Origin: Dreissena polymorpha
Taxonomy: Eukaryota > Mollusca > Bivalvia > Myida > Dreissenidae
Length of the DNA: 64,000 nucleotides
Reading direction: 5' to 3'
Assembly: GCF_020536995.1 (NCBI RefSeq)
Contig: NC_068363.1
Span: forward strand, 3,648,349 to 3,712,348
A program made the position numbers and the translations under genes. Shown here in pieces: positions 1 through 11,882 of this stretch. The notes beneath the pieces are model-generated. The model worked only from the letters and a program-made list of their open reading frames with translations. It made no database searches and was not told where the DNA came from. The number at the start of each line of letters is the position of its first letter. The first letter of the stretch is position 1.

Positions 1-2184
1 AGAAATGAACCGCTTAGTCCTTGCTCATAGTCATGATGCTCTACGAATATGTTTGCTTACGGAATATCAATTAATGCGTTTATACAATACTGATCAGTAT
101 TTTTGTTCGCCAGTACCATATGTCATGAAAAAAGTAATGTCGAATAACTTTGCAATAACCTACAGTGATATCTTATAATTACAACGAATTTTACGCATTG
201 TTAAATTGTTAAGACATATGCTTATCCTGTCTTGAAATTTTCTTATCCTGATATCTGAGATGTATATTTATTATTTTATTATTTGCAATATATGGCAAAT
301 ACATTCCTACAATTTAGAAAATAAAATAGCGAGTCCACAGGAATCTTGTAGTATTGTAAGGTTCCCTGGACGTAATATCTCATTTCATGGGCTGCATCTA
401 TGTTAAAACAAAATGCCAATTAACATTGCGTTCATATCGTGATTGTCTGTGTTAATAAACATGTTCTTTGAATTTCGGGATTTAAATATTCAACAAGTTC
501 TGAAAACATTCGTAACATAACCAAAAGCATTATAATGAAGTCTATGCTCGCTATGCCGTAAAGGTTAATATTCTATTTATTTGACTTATGCTTTTATAAA
601 AGACATAAACAAATAGCAAACACAAATTCATATGTGAAAGACTGGAAAACTCAAAGATTTATACAGACATAACGTAATTGTCCATTTATTAATGTTTGAG
701 TTATCTTTTTAAAAAACAGGTTATTAATGTTTGTTGTAGTGTCACGTGGTGCCCATGTACATGCAAAGAAATGATGCAAAGACTCGAGTTTTTTAATGAA
801 ATGATTAGATATTTTTTTAAACATTAGATTTACATATACCAAAACCAATAGTATAATTTTAATAACAAAGAGCAAAGATCCTCCAAATAGAAAATAGCAA
901 CAGAGTAATATACATAACTACAGTGTATAAGTAATTAAGATGGTCGTATATTCTAATGGTATGCGAGGAGAACATACCATGTCGAAATTTTTAAATACAT
1001 GCTTATTTTTGAACTCTGATTAAGTTTTAAAGATTTACAAAAAAATATATTTTTTACAAATACAGTCGCATATTCATATTTAAAACACGAACACTACCAA
1101 CGCCAGTTTTTCTCAAGTTTGCGCTTGCAATTTCAGGAACGAAAATTTACTATTTAACGATTCAAATTATTTCGATACGCTGGTACACGATACATAGTAT
1201 GAGATTCTCATATGGGATGTAAGATGCAGTCGTATATACTGGTTTGTAATTTACGTTTTGGTTATCCATTCATATTTGCAATTTCATAATGTATATAATC
1301 ATTTCACATTTATAAGTAATCTGCGAATATTAAACAAAAACATTTTATAAACGATGAAATACGTGTAGTACGAAACGCGTTATGTAGAGCTTGCTTTATA
1401 TAACTAATCATTTTTTTTACCGCGAACAAATCTTGAAATTTGTCTTTTGAATCAACTATTCAATTTTGTCAATTTTTTTGTCAATGTTTTTCAATTTACT
1501 AATTTTGTCCTTTAAGCAGAACATTTGGCTGTTCGGTGAATTCAAATTGGGAAACCTAAACTCTTGTTTACGTACATATTGGATCCCTTTACAAATAGGC
1601 CTAATATTGCGGGTTGCACAGATAATTACAGGTAATTCGCGCTTTAAAGTAACTGTAGAACGCTGACATATATTCATATAGGCCGACTTGATTATATTGA
1701 TTTCCTCAAAGAAGATATATAAGGCAATTTGAATATAGACCAAATCAGGTGTTTAAGCGAAAAGTTTTCATGAACATAACTATTTTGTATACCTTAAATT
1801 ATAGATTGTCAATTATCACATTCAACAACACGCGCTTGTTCGATTGTATAACAACTATTTGACATTTAATATTTTATACATAATAGTTAAACCATAAAGC
1901 TAATATTATTACAGGGTTATGGATTTAAAGTTTAAGTTATGGAAAATTTAACTTTAAATCGACTTAAATTTGTCAAACAAAAATAAATACGATAAAAGGA
2001 AATGAAGTGTCATTGATAAAATAGAAATTCGTCATAAAAAGTTAAGATAACTACACTGAAACTAAACTGTGATATTCTTCGCACGAAATTATAAATATAG
2101 ATATATATAAGGCATTGCGATATTCTTTAGCTCTTTAATCTATACATTTTGCTCCCCTGTTAAAACATTTCATACTTAATAGCA
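1..2184. other. Intergenic DNA, no gene recognised
   Basis: AT-rich sequence. The short open frames here (651-875, 1456-1743) have no recognisable motif, no codon bias I can see and no convincing splice context. I see no repeat structure beyond homopolymer runs. Confidence 0.5.
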
Positions 2185-2768
2185 AGACAAGACAAGACAA
2201 TACATATTTATTCAGACTTGCACAGTGTTCATCGTTTAAACACTAGATATTATACAATAAAATATGTCACAGAGATAAACATAGTACTACTATAAACATA
2301 AGCAGCATCGTATACGGTTATGAAAATACAAGGTAAAATACTTTTTTAAATATGGAGGATAACTTTTTGAAGTTAAGTCACAACATTAGAAATATTATTT
2401 CTTAAAATCAGAGCATCTTTTACAAATTTTGCTAATTTAATTAGTTTAAATTTATTCGTTGTGTTCAACAATTGGTGGAATTTATAAACAGAAGGCCTAA
2501 CATAATAACATTTCTTTAGGTAGTTTCTTCTAATATCAATGTATAAAGGACATTTACAAACAAAATTAAACTCATCTTCGACATCTAATTCGTTACAACA
2601 AATGCAATAACGTTCGTTTCGTGGTATATTTTGACCAGCATATCTTCCAGTTTGAATTCTAAGTGGCAGACTCGAAGTTCGAAGCTTTGTGACGTAGTGT
2701 CTTAGTGATTTAGGTAATAAATCTAAATAATTTTCGTAAACAAACATAGACTTAAACACACGGTACAT
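2185..2768 (-). mobile_element. LINE (non-LTR retrotransposon) 3' end fragment
   Basis: On the minus strand an open frame (2373-2768) encodes the C-terminal tail found after the reverse transcriptase of many invertebrate LINEs: a basic stretch, then a Cys-rich knuckle of the form RYCICCNELDVEDEFNFVC. It is followed by an untranslated stretch ending in a short TTGTC-type tandem tail at 2185-2200, as expected for a LINE 3' terminus. The 5' part of the element is absent. A diverged relative with the same knuckle lies at 11440-11760. The family call rests on the knuckle pattern and the tail, not on a database match. Confidence 0.7.
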
Positions 2769-3374
2769 AATAGCATAAGATACTAAAGACTGTCGTTGTT
2801 AATTCGCGCTGGGGACTCTACTTAAATCTTAAATTATAAACAGGTCATTCTACGGCGCATTACTTTTAGCGACACATGTAATGGATTGTCTGCATTAAAT
2901 CTCAACGTTTTGCTATCTAAAGGTTCATCATGTTTTCTGTATGGAATAAACTTAAATGGTAACAACTAGCGTGTAAACATATACAAACAAGTTTATATCT
3001 AATTATGTTAATGGCTATGGCAACATTTAACACTCAACCTAAAGGATTAAAAAAAACCAACTACAATAAATCAGGCGGAGATACTGGGGTATATATCTGT
3101 AGTAAAAAATTGCGACGAGCATTGCGATAGAACGCAGCAGAGGTATTTGCGGAGACCACCAAATCCAAACGTTGCTCTGTACGACTTAATTTTTTTTCCT
3201 GGATTAGCAAGTAAGATCTTTAATGTAATAAAGCGGTATCCAACCAGCATGTAATTAGTTTAAGAGAAACAATAGCTCCTTTTTTTGCTTAGAGTTAGTT
3301 ATGTTTTATTAGCAAGAACGTCGGTTTCCATAAAGATCATCAAACCTCGGATTAGTCATTACAATCGTAAGAGC
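2769..3374. other. No feature recognised
   Basis: AT-rich spacer between a LINE fragment and a hAT relic. No frame, repeat or hairpin stands out. Confidence 0.4.
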
Positions 3375-4640
3375 AGGACCGGTTGCTGAGTATTTGGCAC
3401 CCAAGGCTAACCTGTCGCACCGCTTCCCCGCGCCCGCGGCAACTAATTATTAAACTAATATTAACTTTCACCAATGAATGTTGTGGTGCCGTTTGTTTTA
3501 TTCGTATTTACATTCACTAGAATCTATACATGCATAATGGTTTATTATTTAATTTCAAAACTATTTTCTGCTTTTGCTTTAGCAAATATAGAAACGAGTT
3601 CCATCAGGTCAATGTCTCTATGAAATTTATGCCGAATAGACAGAGTAGCTGGTCCAGCAAGTCTTTCTTGTAGCATGGAGTTTGAGCTTTGAAAAGCTTC
3701 GCTCACCACTAGCCACATAAAGTAGGAGTGTCAAGAGGACTCGCAGAGCTCTAGCAGTGTTGGAGACACTATATGTTAGATTATTATTTAATATAAAGTT
3801 CAGTACATAATGTGGCGATTTACACCGTGCAATTCGTCTTGAAATGGCCCTCAGTTAAATGATTAGATAAACTGCACCAATATCCTTTGAGTCTTCGTGT
3901 TGCAATGCTTTCTCAAGAATGAAGCAATGTTCTATAACTTAATTGCTAGTTTTACTCTGCAAACTGTGAACATCATACATGAAACTACACGCCGCTCTAA
4001 TCAATGGCACCATATTGAATCTGTATTGAAACGATCGTATTGCTGTGTAAAGAACAGCGAAGTAAAAGTTAACTTGGAATTTGTCTTTTTAATCCTGAAT
4101 AGATTCGTTGATATCTTTTTGGTATGCTTATAATTTCTTCTTTCTTCTGAAACAGGTTGGTTCTGATTCGAAAGTGCTGGCGTCTCTTGATTGACTCCGA
4201 TTTCAGGTGCAATTACCAGTGTTTTCTCAAACCTGCCATTTCTGCGTTTTACAAGAAACTTCTTTGTTTCATCCAGATGATAAATTGCGCCATTTATTAA
4301 ATATTCTTATTATTTTGCCTGAAGTTGTTTTCTCGTCATGTTGATCTCAAACAACACGTCATAACACAGCCAGAGAAAAGTCAAACTTAAAAATAGAAAT
4401 GGCTTTTGCAATACCGCGTGTTTCTGTTCGTGATTTATAACCAGATGCTCCTTTTAAAGTAGTGTCATGCGCAACATTTGCCTTAGCATCGAAGAAATCA
4501 CTCAGCTGATATGAAGAGGTATCAAAGAATCATTTCGACTTTCCCGTATTGTTTCACGTAATGTTTTCACAGTGATATTAGAAACATGTCGATTTAAAAC
4601 TTCCCATAGATTTAATAATTTTTTAGTGGAGTGACGCTGT
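3375..4640 (-). pseudogene. Decayed hAT-superfamily transposase (ZMYM/DUF4371 type)
   Basis: Minus-strand pieces line up in order with a hAT transposase of the DUF4371/ZMYM1-like group. About 4500-4570 reads LRETIRESRNDS (family: SETRWESR). About 4320-4360 reads YDVLFEINMTRKQLQAK. About 4215-4290 reads LDETKKFLVKRRNGRFEKT. About 3680-3730 reads ASGERSFSKLKL, the dimerisation-domain motif. 3545-3670 reads MLQERLAGPATLSI and ends at a stop. The pieces are in different frames with several stops, so the gene is dead; one shift lies between the SKLKL and MLQERL motifs. A CAGGACCGG sequence near 3375 resembles the hAT terminal CAG and may be the element end. The other end was not found. Confidence 0.7.
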
Positions 4641-6147
4641 TTTAAAAATGGTTTAAATTATACTAAATGTGCAAATGAGGGTCGGATAGGAAACACAATG
4701 ATTCAGTTTAATGTAAACTAGTGTGAAAAACGCGTCACTCCATTTAAAGAAATTTCGATTCATCTATGGAAACTCTCCCTTGAGTCGATTTTGCCATTGA
4801 GTCCGACATGTTTATCTTTGTAGTTTGCAAAGATAAGTTTTGATAAGCATGATTTGTGACGTTATAACGAACATTTTAGCATTCATACTAAAAATAAATA
4901 GCATTTTGAAATAGAATGTTATCAAATGTTATCTCACGATGAATGTGGATTCGTTACAGTATTAATAACTTATGGTGCCGGTCAATTCAGAATTTTCAAT
5001 TATCGATCATCTTTATAGCTCTACCATTGGCATTTTTATCAGATACGTTTCACATCATTAACAAATGACTTGATATTGAAATCATTACCTTATTCTTTAA
5101 TAATGAACGGTAATTTTCGGCGGTTTGCTCTATTGTATATATTTTTCAGTAAAAAATGTATAACAACTTGCGAACATTAGTGTATCTATTCGCAGAGGCA
5201 TACGGTTTAGAATTAACCACATATTCATTCCAATTGACACGAATCAACTTAAAAAGAATCCCATAGCTCACAAACAACAAGAATAACATAATGTTTTATC
5301 TGTGTATGTTTGTACTTCTGTTTGTCACCTCTCATTGCTTAAAAATGATTCTTTGTTGTAAAGTTCTGATGGACAATAAAAACTACAAGTGACCATGTAA
5401 TTTGTCCTCTTTGTATAACGTATTTTCTTCATCATGTTGACAAAACAACTAATTTACAACTTCAATACAGGACTGTTACTGCGAAATTTGCATTTTTATA
5501 AACATAGGAAATGTATAACAAAATAAATGCTAAATACAAATATGTGTCCGTGTGAAGGGCGAATGTGTCCGACTCATCAGCGAATTCAGTGGGGTTTGTT
5601 AATCAACTGTTTTCCAATGAGCATATGCTGAGAAGCAAATAATTATTTGTATAATAGACTCATATGATATGATTCTCATAGCTTGCACTAGCTTAGTCCC
5701 GGCTTTAATCACAAAGCTTGTTAATATAGACTTATACGGTTAACCCGTCCGACTTAATGGCGACTTACCCTATATCCAATGGGCGGCAATTGTTTCATAT
5801 ATTTATATTTGTTACGTAGCTCATTGTACCGCACTGCCGCCTGACAAATAAGAGGCCACTGGCTAATAGTAGAATACTTTCGCCTAGTAGTTAAACCGGG
5901 CGAGCGTAAGAGCTTTACATTTCATTTATTATGGCAAAACACAAGCCATCGTGCTTCGTGAAAATTTCTTGGCAATGGCAGACGCGTTTACTGAATATTA
6001 GGAAATCTAATGGCTACTAGTGGGAATGAAAAGTCAGTTTTAATTGAATTTCTTTATTTAATCAGAATGTTCGGCCAATTATAAATGTTTTATGTGAAAA
6101 TATGTGGACATTGTAATGTATGGTTGCAGACAATGACAATTACATAG
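4641..6147. other. No feature recognised upstream of the DXO-like exons
   Basis: AT-rich. The N-terminal exons of a normal DXO gene would be expected here or further left, but I could not find the conserved N-terminal motifs in any plus-strand frame. Confidence 0.4.
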
Positions 6148-6419
6148 GGCTGGTTTGCAAGATATGTTTGTTTGCCGTCGAAAGTTGCTGACAACATTGC
6201 TGAAACACCATACGAAACCGAAACGAAAACACATGGACATGTTTTCACAATGGAAGATTGCAGTTATACTGTTTGAAGAGGCGTATTACATGTGTCAATT
6301 CGATAGAGTTTCGCCAAATAAAGAAAGCAGCCAATCAGATAACAGTGATTGTTTTAAATCGTTATACTGGGGACAATAATTCGAACGGTTGTTAACGACT
6401 GACCAATCAGAGGAAACGT
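6148..6419 (+). pseudogene. DXO-like exon with in-frame stop
   Basis: Encodes LQDMFVCRRKLLTTLL, WKIAVILFEEAYYMCQFD and YWGQ-stop-FERLLTTDQSEE, collinear with the DXO segment that carries motif II and the YWGYKFEQ signature. The TAA is at 6377-6379. The donor is T|GTAAAT at 6420, giving a phase that fits the next exon. The acceptor is uncertain: the best AG in this frame is at 6146-6147, while the stronger-looking GCAG at 6127-6129 would put a stop at 6134 in frame. Confidence 0.6.
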
Positions 6420-7024
6420 GTAAATATTTTAACTATGCGTATAGCATAATTAAATAACTATAAAGGTTGCATTATAAACGTTGTTTTAGCATTTCATATT
6501 CTCATCACGTAGCATGTTGGCGAATAACACAGTCTTCTGTTTTTAAATTAAGTTTGTATTATTTCAAATTGATAGAAGGTGCAGTATAAGCTGGTCTTGT
6601 CGCTCGTTAAAATGTTATATTTATATAGAAAGGAATATTCATTCTAAGAATACTTGCAAAAAAGACGTCACCTTCCGTCTCCGTTAGGTCCATCGATATT
6701 GAACTGTTAAACAAATATCACGTTATCATGCAATAGTCTTGTTTACCTTAAATTCGTTACCTTTTTTAATCTGGTAAATGTGATTCGTGCTATCAAAACT
6801 CAGATTCATTTTTCTTATTTTCTCAGCTCGTCAAATGATAACATAAATAAAACAATAAAAATAGATACCGGAAATTAATTTAATTAATTATAGACAGACA
6901 GATTTGTTAGTCGAGACTTAAAAAAGTACATCGTCTATATATATACAATCATACATATATATTGTCACGTGATTGTATACAAAAAATAAATGAGAAGAAA
7001 CAAGAATATTAGTGAAACTGATGG

Positions 7025-8104
7025 ATGCTCCCCGATGATGCGCTTTGTCAATCTATGTGTTAATAACCACCTAAAAAATCTATTATTAGCCTTGGTGACC
7101 TTGATCTTGACCCCAGTGACCTCAAACCTTATCAAAAGGTAGAGAGAGGTCCATGCAAGGTACGTTCATGCCAAATATGAAAGAGATCTCTAAAGTATTG
7201 AAGGCGTTATGAGAAACTGTAACAAAAGTGTGACGAAAAAATCTGTTATTAGCCTCGGTGACATTGACCTTAACCCCAGTGACCTCAAACCTCATCAAAA
7301 GGTAGAGGTACATGCAAGGTACCTACATGCCAAATATGAAAGAGATCGGTAAAGAATTGAAGATGCTATGAGAAACTGTAAGAGAAGTGTGACGGAAAAA
7401 TCTATTATTAGCCTCGGTGACATTGACCTTGACCCCAGTGACCTCAATCCTCATCAAAAGGTAGAGGTCCATGCAAGGTACTTACATGCCAAATATGAAA
7501 GAGATCGGTAAAGTATTGAAGGTGCTATAAGGAAGTGTAACAAAAGTGTGACGGAAAAAATCTGTTTAGCCTCGGTGACCTTGAAACAAGTGACCTCAAC
7601 CCGCATCAAAAGTTAGAGGTCCATGCAAGGTACATACATGCCAAATATGAAAGAGATGGGTAAAGTATTGAAGGTGCTATGAGAAACTGTAACAAAATAT
7701 TGACGGAAAAATATATTATTAGCCTCGGTGACTTTGACCCCAGTGACCTCAAACCTCATCAAAAGGTAGAGGTCCATGCAAGGTACCTAAATGCCAAATA
7801 TGAAAGAGATCGTTAAAGAATTGAAGGTGCTATGAGAAACTGTAAAAGACGTGTGACGGGAAAATCTATTATTAGCCTCGGTGACCTTGACCTTGACCCC
7901 AGTGACCTCAATCCTCATCAAAAGGTAGAGGTCCATGCAAGGTACTTACATGCAAAATATGAATAAGATCGGTAAAGTATTGAAGGTGCTATGAGAAACT
8001 GTAACAAAAGTGTGACGGAAGGAAGGATGGAAAGAAGGAAGTAAGGAAGTACGGAACTACAAACTGGCAACTATATGCTCCACCGAAAATATTTCGGGGA
8101 GCAT
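7025..8104. mobile_element. TIR element with ATGCTCCCCGA ends enclosing a tandem array
   Basis: The 11-base end ATGCTCCCCGA at 7025-7035 is exactly inverted as TCGGGGAGCAT at 8094-8104, followed by AAAAATAAA. Between them lies a six-unit tandem repeat. The end design (ATGYCCCC inverted, then TAAAAA) is shared with copies near 46.1, 48.8 and 60.0 kb. The element lies in the first long intron of the DXO-like gene. No transposase is encoded. Confidence 0.65.
7088..8025. repeat. Six-unit tandem repeat, about 153-163 bp per unit
   Basis: Units start with AGCCTYGGTGAC at 7088, 7251, 7410, 7568, 7721 and 7874, so spacings are 163, 159, 158, 153 and 153. Each unit has a GTGACC-rich head (TGACCTTGACC variants), then GGTAGAGGTCCATGCAAGG, ATGCCAAATATGAAAGAGA and GAGAAACTGTAA. 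A GGAAG-type short repeat follows at about 8018-8050. Confidence 0.9.
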
Positions 8105-8125
8105 AAAAATAAATGAGTTAGATAC

Positions 8126-8286
8126 TGTCTTGTGATCGTATAAAAGGAAGAAAGCGTTGTGTCTAGTTCTGAATCTATTTCAAATCTCAATGTATCAAAA
8201 CAACGTACTCACAGATATGACGTTAACGTCACGTGACGTTCCGCGCAATGGCGCGAAAGCGTCGTAACATGTACAAATTCCCAACA
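8126..8286 (-). repeat. 3' LTR of the BEL/Pao relic
   Basis: 161-bp direct repeat, starting TGTC and ending CCAACA on the plus strand, about 94% identical to 11161-11321 by eye. Confidence 0.85.
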
Positions 8287-8469
8287 TACTCGGGCCGAAA
8301 AATGTGAATAAACACATAGAAATACAACAATATGCACTTAAAATATCGAAGCATTAAACAAATAATTTTATAAATTCAACATAAATATTTAATCAGGGAC
8401 GAAAATGCATTTTAAACAAAACGTTCTTAGCACGATTATTGTCTTTCGCTACAACATTTATCAGTCAAT

Positions 8470-9201
8470 TTATGACACTGTTTCGTCTCCAACCTCTAAT
8501 GGATATAGTTTGGTGATTGAGCGATTCGTAATAGCCCCGTCAGTCCGAATGTTTGCGGCTCGTACTCGTCCGTCGTTGCCTTGGATGAGCGCCTCAACCC
8601 TTGCCAATTTCCATCGTGACCGTGGATTCTCATCGTGTACCATGACGATGTCGCCGACTTTAATTGTCTGCTCATTACGCCCGGAAATCAGCTGGTTTTC
8701 GCGTAAATCTGTGAGGTATTCTCTTTTCCATCTGCAGCGGAAATCGTCGATGAGTTTTTGCTGCATTCGCGCTCGTTTGTAAATGTTCTCTCTGGTGATG
8801 ATATTTTGAGGATCTAAAACCACGTCATGGCCGTGGGGTAGCACTGTGATACGGCGACCGGAAACAAGATGAGAAGGGGTCAGCGGCTGCAAGTCACTCT
8901 GCGCGGTGCTGATGTAGGTCAGAGGTCGATCATTTATAATATCTTCGTATTTTTGGAACATGTACGGGTCTGTTCGTAGACGTTTTATCACGTTCTGCTT
9001 ACGACTGACGGCTACATCGTAATTCGTTGGTAAAAGTGGTTGGTCTTTTTTCCATGGCAGTTTCACACTGTATTGGTTATCCTTGTAATATATGCAGGTA
9101 TCCATATATGTCTGAAGTTCTTTCGGACCGGATCTCACCTCCGCTTCCGGTGTGATGCCTATGGACTCGATGTCAACGGTGTTTAAAGGTGACGTCATCA
9201 C
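8470..9201 (-). pseudogene. C-terminal (DUF5641) region of the BEL/Pao relic
   Basis: Reads PLTPSHLVSGRRITVLPHG and later IKVGDIVMVHDENPRSRWKL then ARVEALIQGNDGRVRAANI. This is the DUF5641 module that ends the BEL/Pao integrase. Plus-strand open frames over the same bases are shadows. Confidence 0.8.
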
Positions 9202-9322
9202 GTTCAGCTTATGGTGTATTGTCCCTGCGCTTGTATTTGGCAGCGGGCCAGAAAGAAGATATCAAAGTTTCGATTGTACTGCGTAGGTCCGTTGCCTCTA
9301 ACAACGTGATTCTGAATTATCT

Positions 9323-9715
9323 TCAAGCATCTGATCCAATCAGCATTGCAATATCAAAAGTCTCATAAGCAGTGACTGGGTGTGCTAATTTTAAACCTCG
9401 AAGGTACGATATGGGCGGGATGTTTTTCTGTAAGTTCGGAAGCGGAACGGCTATGGTGGGCGTAATTAGGACGTCAATCGGAATCCGCTCCTTCCGGTCA
9501 GCGATAACGTGCACTGTGGCGGTTTTCATTATCTGTACATTTTGAGATGAATGACCAAATGCTGCCAAGTAGATTGTCTCTGTACCAGTGTCTTTAACAT
9601 TTAATTCATTAGCAAGTTTCCCTGTGATAAAATATCTCTGAGCACCTTCATCGAACAAGATATTTGCTTCAATAATACAGTTGTCGGAACTTACTTTGCC
9701 AACGGCGGTCTTCAT
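9323..9715 (-). pseudogene. Protease-like region of the BEL/Pao relic (DUF1758)
   Basis: Frame containing ANILFDEGAQRYFITGKLA, which matches the retropepsin-like DUF1758 pattern of BEL/Pao polyproteins. Collinear with the gag-like region upstream on the minus strand. Confidence 0.7.
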
Positions 9716-9798
9716 GAGAACATTAGATCTTGCCTGTGTGGAAGAATGCAGAATCGTATGTCCCGTAGCGCTGCCTTGAAATGGAGAGGCATCAGGAT

Positions 9799-11124
9799 TC
9801 AGGGAGAGCTCGTATTCCTCTGCTCACAGATGGCGGTATGATGTTTTCTCTGACAGTTGCGACATCTGTTGTGAGATTTACACAATGATACATGGTGTGA
9901 GTTTGACAGACCGTTGAAACACAATTTCTTTTGTTTAACAATTTGAACCCTGTCGTTGGTTGTCTGGTTACAATTAGTTGCAAAATGTTCTCCGTCGCAG
10001 AAATGACAGGTCACCTTCCGATGTTTAATGCCTTCGTTTGATCTTGACGGTATGAGTTTTTTCCTAGGATATCTACTTCCGGTATGGAATGACGCAGTCG
10101 GCTTATGTGAGCCGAAAACCGGAAGTTCGCGTGTGTCGCCTTCTCGCATGATGGCAATCTCTTTCTCAATGGCACATCTTAGGTCGGGAAGCTTCCAGCG
10201 ATTGGTCCCATGATCACGTGCCATACTTTGACGTACTGCGGTCGGTATCTTGTCTCTTAGGATAGGCACCAACAGATTCCCATATGTCTCTTGGCACTCT
10301 TCTAGTGATTCTAATCCTCTTATGCTGGTATCTAGTCTATCATAAAATGCTTCAAGACTTTCAGGAGTTTTCTTTGGTGGATCTAATTGGATCAGCGATT
10401 GCATCCGCGCCTTTACTACCCTTTCTGGCTGTCCGAATCGTTGTTTAAGTAGCTCAAAAGCTTTCATATAGTTCACGTTTGTTAACTGGAATCCCGCTAT
10501 ACATGAACTCGCTGTGCCATGAACTAATGCACGAATATATGAAAATTCTGCACGTCTGATAACGCCTGGTTTTGGTGTACAGAACATTCGAAACTGTCCC
10601 AGAACGTCTGCCACTCTACTATATCCCCGTGGAACGACGGCAGAGATAATTTTGGCAACTTTTGAAAAAAACACACTCTGGTTGGTTATCTTCTGCGTGG
10701 TAGATACCTGAAGTGTGTGCCGATTCAATTCTGGAAGACTCGGCTGTATTTCGTCTAATGTGAAAACAATTTCTCTATCGGATTCCGGTTGCCCACTGTT
10801 ATTTGCGTCTTGTGAAACGTTCGATGTAATTTCTTCTTTGTTTCCGACACGTTTATTCAGATTATTTCCAAGTCTTTGTATCTTCAACTCTAGGTCGAAT
10901 GAATATGATTTCCCCTCGACTAGTTCCGATGATAGATCTTCGATAATGTTATGGTTGACGATCTTATCATTGAGCATTCTCACTTCTTCTGCTTCTTCCA
11001 TAATCAGGTGAAGTAATCTCTCGTTCTCGGATGTCGTTAACTCGGTTGAGTCGAATCTCTCTAATTCTCTGGATATAAGGCGACGATGGCTGTCGCTCAT
11101 CGCAATGAGCTTGTTCAGCTGCAT
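9799..11124 (-). pseudogene. gag-like region of the BEL/Pao relic (DUF1759 plus zinc knuckle)
   Basis: Minus-strand frame with the DUF1759 layout of BEL/Pao gag: a predicted helical N-terminus, the region around residues 150-330, then Cys-rich knuckles near the end (CHFCDGEHFATNC and CRNCQRKHHTAIC). Part of a fossil element. Confidence 0.75.
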
Positions 11125-11160
11125 ATTTCGACCCTTTACTAGTTAGTCACGGCGCCAAAA

Positions 11161-11321
11161 TGTCGTGTGATCGTATAAAAGGAAGAAAGCGTTGTGTCTA
11201 GTTCTGAATCTATTTCAAATCTCAATGAATTAAAACAACGTACTCACAGATATCACGTTAACGTCACGTGACGTTCCGGCTTATGGTGCGAAAGCGTCGT
11301 AACATGTACAAATTCCCAACA
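11161..11321 (-). repeat. 5' LTR of the BEL/Pao relic
   Basis: Mate of 8126-8286. Read on the minus strand it precedes the gag-like region. The outer flank carries the GATAC target duplication. Confidence 0.85.
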
Positions 11322-11439
11322 GATACAAAACAACAAAAAACAACACAAAAACTAAACTCGTGTTTTTTTAAATAAGATTGTTACAACTGCATTTGGAAAT
11401 ATATTACATACATCATAAGTATACAGGAGATGAATATAT

Positions 11440-11760
11440 TATGATATATCATTTATCAGTCTTGATCGTATAGACAAACAGTGACCGATTAATAAGTTCC
11501 AGTTTATCCACCGATTTTAAAATATTCAAGTATTTATAAACAGATGGTTTGATATAATATTGTTGTTTATGTATTTTTTTTATATAAAATCCTTATACGT
11601 TTAGTGCATACACAAATAAAATGATATTCATCCTCGATGTCATTTAAATCACAGAACATGCAGTATTTTACAGACGTTTCCTCTACATTTCTAGCCTATC
11701 TACCCGTTTGAATTCTCAAAGGGTGTACAGAGTTTGTAATTTATGATGGAAATGATGTTT
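11440..11760 (-). mobile_element. LINE 3' fragment, related to the one at 2.2-2.8 kb
   Basis: Minus-strand translation gives KYCMFCDLNDIEDEYHFICV then a basic tail (IKKIHKQQYYIKPSVYKYLN). This is the same Cys knuckle and tail layout as 2373-2768 but clearly diverged. It is a truncated scrap immediately upstream of a DXO-like exon. Confidence 0.65.
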
Positions 11761-11795
11761 AATACATTGACAACATTTCTGTTTTCTTATTTCAG

Positions 11796-11882
11796 TAGAT
11801 GACGACGTTCAGCAAGGTACAAATCAGCATCAAGGAAACTTTTGGACAGTTAATAAGATCAAAACAAATAATCATTCTTTGG
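11796..11882 (+). CDS. DXO-like exon
   Basis: Acceptor TTATTTCAG at 11787-11795 and donor GTGAGT at 11883. Frame 3 reads DDDVQQGTNQHQGNFWTVNK then IKTNNHSL, matching the family segment with VNTNxxFCxVxRTxLGSHSL. The exon lies just right of a LINE scrap and the BEL/Pao relic. Confidence 0.65.

Larger units (their letters stand above)
8126..11321 (-). mobile_element. BEL/Pao-type LTR retrotransposon relic (fossil)
   Basis: Two direct repeats of 161 bp with TG...CA ends (8126-8286 and 11161-11321) flank the element, which has a 5-bp target duplication GATAC at 8121-8125 and 11322-11326. Parts recognised on the minus strand, in order: a gag-like DUF1759 region with zinc knuckle, a retropepsin-like DUF1758 region and a DUF5641 tail. 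Next to the 5' LTR, TGGCGCC is a plausible start of a primer-binding site. It is too short for a full BEL/Pao element and is broken. The LTRs differ at about 9 of 161 positions by eye, so the insertion is old but not ancient. Confidence 0.85.

Noticed and set aside
1456-1743. Minus-strand 95-codon frame with several Cys
   Set aside because: No family resemblance found, and the Cys spacing fits no motif I know.
7088-8025. Regular repeat spacing that could suggest a CRISPR-like array
   Set aside because: Units are about 155 bp and similar along their whole length, with no short repeat plus unique spacer pattern, and the DNA is animal.
8405-8782. Plus-strand 125-codon frame
   Set aside because: It is the opposite strand of the DUF5641 region of the BEL/Pao relic.
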